A stretch of 36,451 nucleotides of DNA from Bacillota bacterium (lineage in GTDB: Bacteria; Bacillota_A; Clostridia; Lachnospirales; WQUN01). The notes under the pieces were generated by a model. The model was not told the DNA's origin, did no database searches, and saw only the letters and a list, made by a program, of their open reading frames with translations. Numbering within the stretch: position 1 is the first letter of the stretch; each line of letters starts with the position of its first letter. The DNA lies in the NCBI GenBank assembly GCA_009786175.1, contig WQTQ01000224.1, positions 1 to 36,451 of the forward strand, in the 5' to 3' direction. A program made the position numbers and the translations under genes. Positions 7,568 through 14,600 of this stretch are shown one piece after another.

Positions 7568-8368
7568 ATGGAAAAGACAGTAACCAATAAACAGCAAATG
7601 GAATTAGGCGGGATACAAAATATAAATGTATCATGCAAAGATACTAATGTTGCTCTTTTCAATACAGACACGTCTTCACTGATAATAAAAGAATACAAGA
7701 GCTTTGGCAGAAGTAAAGGTTCCTTCAATATTGTTAAATCCGGCGATGCGATAAACATTACCGACGGGAAATGCCCATTATTTTTTGGCGCACTAAAATA
7801 CACCACAGAAATATACTTGCCCAAAACATTTGCCGGAAATATAACCTTGAAAATAGGAACCGGAAATGTTCAGCTAAATGACAGTTTTACTTTTGATTCA
7901 TTAGCCGTTGAGTGTTCGGACGGGTACATCCGGGTGATTAACGTAACTGCGCAAAAGATAAAATTACAGTCATCTGCCGGAAAAATTCAATGCGGAACAA
8001 TTAATGGAGATATTGAAATTCATACAAAAGACGGCGGTATATTTATTAGCCAACTAAGCGGAAACATCATTGCCAACGCTAAGAGCGGCAAAATTCAATG
8101 TACCGTTGTAAAGCCAAGGGAAAAGATAGTGCTTACTGCGGGTGATGGCGGGATTATTCTTAATATTCCTAAAGACTTGCACTTTCGGTTTTCTGCAAAA
8201 ACCGGAAGCCGTATCAAAGCTCCGTTTATAAACTCACTTTTTCGCCCTGTGACTGACAATAACACTTATCAAGGCGTTATTGGTGGGGAAAACAAACCCA
8301 GGAATGAAGCGGTCGATATAATCCTTACCGCTAAGGACTACAGAATTGCGGTAAATTGGATAGATTAA
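7568..8368 (+). CDS. DUF4097-type beta-helix (putative adhesin-like) protein
   Basis: A 266-residue protein made of short alternating beta turns with repeated patterns such as ITLKIGTGNVQL, KIKLQSSAGKIQCGTINGDIEIHTKDGGIFIS and NIIANAKSGKIQC. This is the DUF4097 repeat fold, a right-handed beta structure often associated with PadR regulators in Firmicutes. No signal peptide or membrane helix is visible, so it appears cytoplasmic in this form. It starts 5 bases after the second MFS pump, with an AAGGAG-type site at the end of that gene, and the PadR gene lies just downstream with its own promoter. The molecular role of the family is not established. Confidence 0.75.
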   Translation: MEKTVTNKQQMELGGIQNINVSCKDTNVALFNTDTSSLIIKEYKSFGRSKGSFNIVKSGDAINITDGKCPLFFGALKYTTEIYLPKTFAGNITLKIGTGNVQLNDSFTFDSLAVECSDGYIRVINVTAQKIKLQSSAGKIQCGTINGDIEIHTKDGGIFISQLSGNIIANAKSGKIQCTVVKPREKIVLTAGDGGIILNIPKDLHFRFSAKTGSRIKAPFINSLFRPVTDNNTYQGVIGGENKPRNEAVDIILTAKDYRIAVNWID

Positions 8369-8383
8369 CCAAATGAAAATCCC

Positions 8384-8430
8384 TTGACAATATTCATCTA
8401 GCTATATATAATGCCAGCATATTATATAGC
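8384..8430 (+). promoter_or_regulatory. Consensus promoter with overlapping inverted repeat before the PadR-MFS genes
   Basis: TTGACA (8384-8389), a 17-base spacer and TATAAT (8407-8412) match the vegetative consensus completely. An inverted repeat overlaps the -10 box: GCTATATA at 8401-8408 and TATATAGC at 8423-8430. A strong promoter masked by such a repeat suggests PadR autorepression; the operator call is inference. Confidence 0.75.
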
Positions 8431-8442
8431 GAGGTGAATATA

Positions 8443-8994
8443 ATGTCATTACCTTTTGGACTACTCGGCTTACTAGAGTATTCGGACAATACCGGATATG
8501 ACCTAGCCAAAATGTTTGAGGAATCAATCAACCTTTTTTGGCACGCACCAACAAGCCAAATCTATCGAGAACTAAAACGCATGGAAGAGAAAGGTTGGAT
8601 TACTTCAAAAAGCATTATGCAAGAGGGCAAACCCAACAAAAAGTTATACTCAATTACAGATGAAGGCCGAAGCGCGTTTATTGAGTGGCTGCGTACCCCT
8701 GCGCCACTGTTTAAGACTGCTCACGAACCTCTTTCAATGTACATCATGTTTGGCGCAAGTGCGCCGGATGTTACATTGGAACGTCTTACGACTCTTCGCG
8801 ACGGAATTACTCTCAACATGAATACCAAAGTAAAAACCGTCGAGGAAACCATTAGCAAATTCAAAGACACAATCGTAGACAGCGAAAAAAAAGCTGTGTA
8901 TTGGCAAATGCTTCATGAACTTGGTCTGGCACAAGCTAAAGCTATGCTGCAATGGGCAGAGGACTGTATAAAAAAGCTGGAGGATGAAGTTTAA
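8443..8994 (+). CDS. PadR-family transcriptional regulator
   Basis: A 183-residue regulator. Residues ~5-85 form the PadR winged helix (FGLLGLLEYSDNTGYDLAKMF, TSQIYRELKRMEEKGWI, YSITDEGRSAF). The C-terminal part is the long helical PadR_C dimer domain. ATG 8443 follows GAGGTG (8431-8436), which itself contains an in-frame GTG that would be too close to any binding site. The stop overlaps the ATG of the third MFS gene (TAATG), so the two are translationally coupled. PadR proteins repress drug-pump genes until a ligand binds, so this one most likely controls its own operon through the repeat at 8401-8430. Confidence 0.9.
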   Translation: MSLPFGLLGLLEYSDNTGYDLAKMFEESINLFWHAPTSQIYRELKRMEEKGWITSKSIMQEGKPNKKLYSITDEGRSAFIEWLRTPAPLFKTAHEPLSMYIMFGASAPDVTLERLTTLRDGITLNMNTKVKTVEETISKFKDTIVDSEKKAVYWQMLHELGLAQAKAMLQWAEDCIKKLEDEV

Positions 8995-10241
8995 TGTTAA
9001 AACTATTTGCACAAAACAGCAATTTCCGCAGTATGCTAATGTTTTCAACTTTTGGGGGCATTGGGCGCGGCATGTTTAGTATCTTTATGATGTGGGCTGT
9101 CCATGCGCTGTATCAAAACCCCATGTATACTGGCATTGCAGGGTTTATGTTTGGCTTGCCGCTTGTTATTAGTTTTGTTGTAGGGCCATTTATAGACAGG
9201 TGGAATAAAGCAAAGGTTCTTAGAGCCGTCGAGTTTACGAAATTTGTAATAGTAACTCTCATATTACTGTCTTATATCTTTTTTAATCCCGGCGTTTGGT
9301 TTTTGTTCATCTCAATACTCGTTTTCAGTATTGCTACATTGTTTGGCGGGCCTGCATTTACGGCCTTATTACCAAAGGTCGTAGATGGTGACGATTTAGT
9401 TAAGGCAAATGTAATGATGAACATAACCGCGATTGTAGGCGGGCTTGGTGTTGCCGCAGGCTTAATGATTCTGTTGGCTAACGATGGTGATTTTGCATGG
9501 ATTTACGGATTAAATGCCGCTATGTTATTTATTGCTGTACTGTTTACACTTCTCTTGCGCTACAGCGAGCCCGCAACCACCCTGTCGAAAGAGAAGAAAT
9601 CGGTTGTAAAGGCATATTTTGATGAGTTAAAGTTAGGGTTCTCGTTTGCTAAAACAAAGGTTATGCTCCCACTTGTTTCTGCAATTGTTGCAATGGGTAT
9701 ATTTGCGAATGCCGCTAATGTTAATTTTCCGATGTTTGCAGAAGTGCATTTTGGCGCAGCATTTGGTTTTATTTTACTTTCAGCTCTTGCATTGACCGGC
9801 GATTTAATTGGTTCAATTTTATGTAGGGCAGTTGCTTCAGTATTCACGTTAGGGAAAATTCTTATAATCGGCTTTTTTATGACCGGTGCAGTCAGAATCC
9901 TTTTTGTTAATGTAATAGGAATCAACCTTGTAGGCGGAGTTTTAATATATGTTCTGTATGTCGGGTTTGTCAGCACAATCGGTATTTTCTATCATATTTT
10001 GCTTCAAAAGCTGCCGCCAAAAGATATTATAGGCAGGGTTGCTACAACAAGCACAAGCCTAACTGCCATTGCAACTACTGTAGGCGCGCTTGTTGGTGGG
10101 TTGTTGGGCACACATTTTGATGTGGATACGGTGTTTATTATTCAAGGCAGCAGTTATATAGTGATAGGTGTATTACTCTGTTTCTCTCACATAAGAAAAT
10201 TGCCTAAGATTAAAGAGATTGGAAAAAGTGGCGACAGTTAA
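8994..10241 (+). CDS. MFS efflux transporter (third pump, PadR-linked)
   Basis: A 415-residue 12-helix major facilitator of the MFS_3-like class, more distant from the two pumps upstream. Visible landmarks are GGIGRGMFSIFMMW in helix 1, GPFIDRWNKAKVLRA after helix 2 (A-like motif) and a C-terminal half opening with FAKTKVMLPLVSAIVAMGIF. Translation is coupled to the PadR gene by a 1-base overlap. Drug or toxic-metabolite export is inferred from family and regulator. It is followed by a GC-rich hairpin and then by the acetyltransferase-like genes. Confidence 0.88.
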   Translation: MLKLFAQNSNFRSMLMFSTFGGIGRGMFSIFMMWAVHALYQNPMYTGIAGFMFGLPLVISFVVGPFIDRWNKAKVLRAVEFTKFVIVTLILLSYIFFNPGVWFLFISILVFSIATLFGGPAFTALLPKVVDGDDLVKANVMMNITAIVGGLGVAAGLMILLANDGDFAWIYGLNAAMLFIAVLFTLLLRYSEPATTLSKEKKSVVKAYFDELKLGFSFAKTKVMLPLVSAIVAMGIFANAANVNFPMFAEVHFGAAFGFILLSALALTGDLIGSILCRAVASVFTLGKILIIGFFMTGAVRILFVNVIGINLVGGVLIYVLYVGFVSTIGIFYHILLQKLPPKDIIGRVATTSTSLTAIATTVGALVGGLLGTHFDVDTVFIIQGSSYIVIGVLLCFSHIRKLPKIKEIGKSGDS

Positions 10242-10253
10242 ATCATAAAATAT

Positions 10254-10274
10254 AAAGCGCGCTTGCGCGCGCGT
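10254..10274 (+). terminator. GC-rich hairpin after the PadR-MFS unit, possible weak terminator
   Basis: GCGCGC on either side of a short TT-containing centre (core 10257-10272), followed only by GTTTCGT. The stem is strong but the T-run is poor, so it may slow or partly terminate transcription. Confidence 0.4.
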
Positions 10275-10320
10275 TTCGTAAAGAGCAATTTTCTAGAGTA
10301 CAAAGAAAGTGGGAAGCTAC

Positions 10321-10854
10321 ATGGAAATCTATAACCTTAATGAAAACAACGTACTAACTGTTGCTAAGTTTATGAGTGCAATATGTCCTGATTTTTGGAG
10401 TTTTAATGGTGCCTTGCAGCAATTGAGTAGTGTTGAAAGTGTGATAAGTACAGTAGGCTGGTTTATAGGGAAAGATGAAAATTGCCCTAAAGGATGGGTC
10501 CTTTGCCGAGAGTATACATTATACAAAACAATTGAGCTTGAATGTTGCGGGTATGACAATAACGGAAACTTTGAAATGGAACATAAGCTGGGTATGCTTT
10601 TTGACACAATTTCTGAATATGCAAAAAGCAAGGGGTATTTAACTTTCAAAACAGCTATGGGTTCTCAAGAGTTCTCTATTCACAACAGAGAACTTGGCGA
10701 CATTGGCGATGAAATTAAAAATCTAACCCATACAACGAATAGGGCTGATTACAACTGGCTAATCGAATATGGTTTTAAGGTTATAGGTATCCAACCCAAC
10801 GCATATGGAGACAAATTTCATTGCATTATACTTGCAAAAGACCTTAGAGAGTAG
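10321..10854 (+). CDS. GNAT-like acetyltransferase (divergent)
   Basis: A 177-residue protein. The C-terminal stretch HTTNRADYNWLIEYGFKVIGIQPNAYGDKFHCIILAKDL follows the GNAT pattern of an asparagine, a short helix, (Y)GF and a closing strand. The middle part GWVLCREYTLYKTIELECCGYDNNGNFEMEHKLGMLFDTISEYAKSKG could be the central sheet and cofactor-binding helix, but the classic Q/RxxGxG/A loop is not visible, so CoA binding is uncertain. ATG 10321 is preferred over GTG 10309 because GGGAAG precedes it. A second, clearer acetyltransferase gene follows after 27 bases. Substrate unknown. Confidence 0.5.
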   Translation: MEIYNLNENNVLTVAKFMSAICPDFWSFNGALQQLSSVESVISTVGWFIGKDENCPKGWVLCREYTLYKTIELECCGYDNNGNFEMEHKLGMLFDTISEYAKSKGYLTFKTAMGSQEFSIHNRELGDIGDEIKNLTHTTNRADYNWLIEYGFKVIGIQPNAYGDKFHCIILAKDLRE

Positions 10855-10881
10855 GTATTAAAAACAAAGGTTGTGAATGTT

Positions 10882-11418
10882 ATGAAAAAAACAATTTATG
10901 GCGAAAAAGTAATCTTGCGGCCATTCCGCGAAGAAGATGCAGAATTTTTTGCTCATTGGTACAACAACCCGGAGGTTATGTTTGAATGTGGCTTTAACAA
11001 ACCTACTACGTTGGAAGAAGAATTGAAGCGCATACAGCAGCCGGAAGCTGATGATGAAAATTGGTACGCAATTACAGACAAAGAAACAGGCCGCCTTGTA
11101 GGTGAAACAGGATTGTTACGTATGTGGCCCCATTGGCATTGTACGGATATGTCAATGATTATCCCTAACCCTGCCGACCAAGGCAAAGGGTATGGCACAG
11201 AAGCAGGCCGTATTATACTTGACCTTATTTTTAACCATTACAAGTTTAATCGCGTATCAATCGGTGTTGTCGGATTGAATATACAAGCCTTAAAGTATTG
11301 GGAGCGGCTTGGATTCAAAAAAGAGGGCATTCAAGAGCAGGGATACTTCTACAATGGGAAATTTAGCGATTTTATTATGATGCGAATATTAAGAAGCGAA
11401 TATGCTCTTGCCAAGTAA
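10882..11418 (+). CDS. GNAT acetyltransferase, RimJ/RimL-like
   Basis: A 178-residue enzyme with the RimJ/RimL layout: opening GEKVILRPFREEDAEFFAHWYNNPEVM, the acetyl-CoA loop NPADQGKGYGTEAGRIIL (Q-x-x-G-x-G) near residues 94-110, and the closing NIQALKYWERLGFKKEGIQEQGYFYNGKFSDFIMM. ATG 10882 is chosen because the family begins there; GTG 10873 in the same frame is closer to AAAGG at 10865. It transfers acetyl groups to an amine of a protein terminus or small molecule; with three pumps upstream, drug inactivation is possible but not shown. It is the last gene before the second long palindrome. Confidence 0.85.
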   Translation: MKKTIYGEKVILRPFREEDAEFFAHWYNNPEVMFECGFNKPTTLEEELKRIQQPEADDENWYAITDKETGRLVGETGLLRMWPHWHCTDMSMIIPNPADQGKGYGTEAGRIILDLIFNHYKFNRVSIGVVGLNIQALKYWERLGFKKEGIQEQGYFYNGKFSDFIMMRILRSEYALAK

Positions 11419-11490
11419 GAAATTTTTTGGAGGTATGCAAATGCATGATCAGATACTGTGGGAGTACATTGTAAGGGTATCTCTAAAAAC

Positions 11491-11532
11491 GTACCCCCTG
11501 ATATCACATGCCAATATGATATCAGGGGGTAC
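11491..11532. repeat. Palindromic repeat, long hairpin form, copy 2
   Basis: Sixteen-base arms (GTACCCCCTGATATCA at 11491-11506, exact complement at 11517-11532) flank a 10-base loop. Same family as copy 1, except that the outermost base pair is swapped and the loop differs. A T6 run begins five bases after the arm, so on the plus strand this copy could also terminate the acetyltransferase transcript. A possible gene start (GGAGG, then ATG at 11438/11441) runs into it and is not a convincing gene. Confidence 0.9.
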
Positions 11533-11551
11533 GACATTTTTTCGTGTTCTA

Positions 11552-11866
11552 TTAAATTGCCGAATGTGTAAACACGGCGATTGCGCACAGTGGTATTACA
11601 CACACCGCGCCAAGAGGGTTGCCCCAGAACATGCCTTCGTCGTTGTCTATCCCGTGGGGTGTCATAACATCTGTGCAGGCACTGCCGATAGGACATGCGG
11701 GGGGTGCGCCGATATCCGCAAGAAGACGCACGCAGTTCATATCTACGGACAAAAGAACACCGGTGAAGCCGCTGCCGGATAACCCGCCGGATGTTGTAAA
11801 AATTGTTACAGTTTGCCCAATGTGCCTAATCATGCTTTCGCATAAACATTTTAAATGATCTACCAT
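11552..11866 (-). CDS. Small conserved-looking protein, unrecognised
   Basis: A 104-residue protein starting at ATG 11866 behind a strong AGGAGG on the minus strand; longer upstream extension is unlikely. It contains VTIFTTSGGLSGSGFTGVLLSV, a Gly/Ser/Thr-rich beta hairpin, then several cysteines (CVRLL, PPACPIGSAC) and a hydrophobic C-terminal end. The first half is reminiscent of the small Sm-like beta-barrel proteins found in spore-forming Firmicutes, but this is only an impression. The last part (DNDEGMFWGN) recurs as the 29-base remnant at 1643-1671. It lies 96 bases downstream of the TrhP gene on the same strand and may share that transcript or have its own promoter. Confidence 0.6.
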   Translation of the reverse strand: MVDHLKCLCESMIRHIGQTVTIFTTSGGLSGSGFTGVLLSVDMNCVRLLADIGAPPACPIGSACTDVMTPHGIDNDEGMFWGNPLGAVCVIPLCAIAVFTHSAI

Positions 11867-11962
11867 GGTAAACCTCCTATAAAATACAGTTGTGAAGAGT
11901 TGTACACTTCTGCTGTATATTATGAGGTTTGGACAAAAATGTGCATGTTGCAATTGATACAA

Positions 11963-13225
11963 TTAACGTGCTTTGCCCCGCATAATATCAAATTTGGTCA
12001 CAGGTCTGTCAACTTTAACACGAATTTGCTCTTGAGCGTGGGGGGCGGAAGAGACGGGCTGACCTTTACCATTGTACATATCGGTGATAACTTGTGTAAA
12101 ACCGCTTTTTGTATTTGTCGGTGGTCTTGAACAGCACATAAATTCTACTTCGTCACCAACAGAAAATTTATTCCGCTGCTCTACTATGGCATAGCGGGAT
12201 GACGGGTCATAATCAATTACCAGGCCCAAAAACTCGTGGGTACTGGTGTATGTGTTTGTTGGATAGGTTTGTCCCATGCCGTTTTCGTCAAGAAAAAATC
12301 CTGTAAAAAAATCTCGGTGGCTGGTTTTTTGCAGTTCTTCCAGATAATAATTTCGCTTAGACGCGTATAATACCGGCGATGTGAAATAATCGTCCAAAGC
12401 TTCCCTGTAAATCGAGGTTGTAACCGCTACATAGTAGGCGGATTTCATCCGTCCTTCAATTTTTAAGCTTGCTACACCGGAGGCCACAAGTTCCGGAATA
12501 TGGCCAACCAGGCACAAATCTTTAGAGTTCATGATGTATGTGCCGCGTTCGTTTTCATATACGGGCAAGTATTCGCCGGGGCGTTCCTGCTCCATTAGAT
12601 GGTATTTCCAGCGGCAGGGTTGGGCACAGTCCCCTTTGTTAGAATCTCTGCCGGTCATGTAGCTGCTTAGCAAGCACCGTCCGGAATAGGAAACACACAT
12701 GGCACCATGGGCAAAGGCTTCTGTTTGGAAGTTGTCGTCAGACACTTTGTCGTTTACTTTACGAATTTCTTCAAAAGAAAGTTCGCGGGCAAGGATTACC
12801 CGTTTTGCACCAAGGCTTTTATAAAGCTGCGCACTTTGATGATTAGTTATATTTGCCTGGGTGCTGATGTGTATTTCAAGACCTTCGATTTTACGGGCAA
12901 TATCAAACACACCTAAATCCGCAACTATAACAGCGTCTGCACCTATATCTTTTAGGTTTTGCAAGTAGTCGTGAAGCCCTTCAATGTCTGCGTTGTGTGC
13001 AAAAATATTTGCCGCCACGTAGACCTTAACATTATAGGCGTGGGCATAATCTATGGCGCGTTCCAGTTCCGAGCTGTCAAAATTTTTTGTGTTTGCGCGA
13101 AGGTTGAATTGCTTGCCGCCAACGTACACAGCATCCGCACCGTAGGCTACTGCTACCTGTAATTTTTCAAAATCACCTGCCGGGGCCAAAATTTCAGGCT
13201 TTTTGCTATTATTTTCGCTTACCAT
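11963..13225 (-). CDS. trhP: U32 peptidase-family protein, TrhP-type tRNA U34 hydroxylase
   Basis: A 420-residue member of the U32 family. The N-terminal half is a barrel (PEILAPAGDFEKLQVAVAYGADAVYVGG, HISTQANITN, LGAKRVILARELS). The hallmark EAFAHGAMCVSYSGRCLLSSYMTGRDSNKGDCAQPCRW gives cysteines 177, 184, 200 and 204, which bind an iron-sulfur cluster, and KIEGRMKSAYYVA is also typical. The C-terminal domain is a small beta-barrel (VGDEVEFM, DIMRGK). Despite the name, proteins of this length and pattern (YegQ, YrrO) carry out prephenate-dependent 5-hydroxylation of uridine 34 in tRNAs. Start ATG 13225 has GGAGG upstream and overlaps the end of the permease gene by 17 bases, so the two are coupled. 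Confidence 0.85.
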   Translation of the reverse strand: MVSENNSKKPEILAPAGDFEKLQVAVAYGADAVYVGGKQFNLRANTKNFDSSELERAIDYAHAYNVKVYVAANIFAHNADIEGLHDYLQNLKDIGADAVIVADLGVFDIARKIEGLEIHISTQANITNHQSAQLYKSLGAKRVILARELSFEEIRKVNDKVSDDNFQTEAFAHGAMCVSYSGRCLLSSYMTGRDSNKGDCAQPCRWKYHLMEQERPGEYLPVYENERGTYIMNSKDLCLVGHIPELVASGVASLKIEGRMKSAYYVAVTTSIYREALDDYFTSPVLYASKRNYYLEELQKTSHRDFFTGFFLDENGMGQTYPTNTYTSTHEFLGLVIDYDPSSRYAIVEQRNKFSVGDEVEFMCCSRPPTNTKSGFTQVITDMYNGKGQPVSSAPHAQEQIRVKVDRPVTKFDIMRGKAR

Positions 13226-14600
13226 AGAAGAAACCTCCGAATACAGTCAACACCGCAAATATGATTAAGTAAACTACAGCGTGTTCCCGGCTTCTTTGTA
13301 CCAATGCGTATGTCATAAAACCTGCACCGCCAATTGCGATAAGGGGGGCAAAAAAGCGGTTAAACCAGTGGATGCTTTTCTCCTTGAAATTACGTGCCAT
13401 AAACCCAATAAAAATAGGAATCTGTAGTATGAAAAAAATCATATTGTAAAAGTCCGGCAAAAAGAACCAAAATGGTTCGCCGTTGGGCAGACTGTACCAG
13501 CCGTTATAATTCCCGTAAATAACCGTTAGCCAAAGAAAGCTTACACCCACGCATGTAACCATACTGCATACGGGTACGCCGGTTTGCGGGTCCAGTTGAA
13601 CCATCCTGTTCGAAATTGGGCCGCGCCCGCGCCGCGCAAGTGAGTACAGCCCGCGGCTCATGCCCATACAGCACATATTTAATATACCCAGCCCAGAGAT
13701 TATTACAAATATCATGATAATATAGCTTGCGTGATACCCAAAAATGTTTGCGAAAGCCGCCCTTGTGGCCACTTGGTTAAGGGCAGGGTTCATTAGGGCG
13801 TATGGGTCTGCTGCGCTAACCACGCCAATAAAATACAAAATATATATTACCATTACCAAAAAGAAACCAAGCAGTAACGCCACAGGAAACTTACGCTTGC
13901 TGTCATTAACCTCGCTGTTAAACGCCACTGCGGCTTGCCAGCCGTTGTAGGCAAATGCCGTAGCAAAAACAGCACCCATAAAACCGGCACGTGTAACATT
14001 GCCGCTAACTATACCGGAGACAGCTTGCGAATACCCCCAGCCATCACCTGCAATATGGGCAATTACCACACCAACCGTGCCCATAAGGAGTAAAGGAATA
14101 ACGCGCAAGACAGTGGTTGTGGAGTTGAAACGAATGGGCAGTTTTGGCGCAAGGTAGTTAAGAACAAAGGTAATTACCATGTAGAACGCCGTTAGAAAAA
14201 ACACAAACGGTGTGTTTCTGGTAGCTTCGTGTCCTGCTAAAGCGGCGGTAAAGCTTGCGGTTATCCATGCGATAATTGCATAGCCCGCAGTTTGATACAT
14301 TATGGCAAAAAACCAGCCGCATAAGTAACCAAACCTTTTGCCCACTGCTGCTTCTGCGTAGTCTACCATGCCATGTACGTGCTCGTATTTACGCGCCAGT
14401 ACAGAGAACATGTATACACAGGTAGCTATGGCCATACCGCCCACTAACCATGCAAGTACGCCCATCCATATGTTACCGTCAACATATCTGTAAACGGTTG
14501 GCGGCTGCCAGAAAATACCCGTTCCAACAACAAAGCCAACTACTATGCATATGGTTACAAAAAATTTATACTGCCGCTTTAGAATATTTTTTTCGATCAT
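13209..14600 (-). CDS. APC-superfamily amino acid permease
   Basis: A 463-residue membrane protein with about 12 hydrophobic helices. Helix 1 has the APC signature CIVVGFVVGTGIFWQPPTV (glycine-rich G-x-G-I-F), and the conserved YAEAAVGKRFGYLCGWF and FAYNGWQAAVAFNSEVNDSKRKFP follow. It would exchange or import an amino acid or related amine across the membrane; the substrate cannot be read. Its start overlaps the stop of the secreted repeat protein by 4 bases (ATGA) and its stop overlaps the TrhP gene by 17, so all three genes form one tightly coupled operon. The functional link between a surface protein, an amino acid permease and a tRNA hydroxylase is not obvious. Confidence 0.88.
   Translation of the reverse strand: MIEKNILKRQYKFFVTICIVVGFVVGTGIFWQPPTVYRYVDGNIWMGVLAWLVGGMAIATCVYMFSVLARKYEHVHGMVDYAEAAVGKRFGYLCGWFFAIMYQTAGYAIIAWITASFTAALAGHEATRNTPFVFFLTAFYMVITFVLNYLAPKLPIRFNSTTTVLRVIPLLLMGTVGVVIAHIAGDGWGYSQAVSGIVSGNVTRAGFMGAVFATAFAYNGWQAAVAFNSEVNDSKRKFPVALLLGFFLVMVIYILYFIGVVSAADPYALMNPALNQVATRAAFANIFGYHASYIIMIFVIISGLGILNMCCMGMSRGLYSLARRGRGPISNRMVQLDPQTGVPVCSMVTCVGVSFLWLTVIYGNYNGWYSLPNGEPFWFFLPDFYNMIFFILQIPIFIGFMARNFKEKSIHWFNRFFAPLIAIGGAGFMTYALVQRSREHAVVYLIIFAVLTVFGGFFYGKRK

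Noticed and set aside
11402..11782. Plus-strand open frame running through the second long palindrome
   Set aside because: It crosses the hairpin and the opposite-strand small gene, and its start has only a short plausible segment (from ATG 11438) with no recognisable product.
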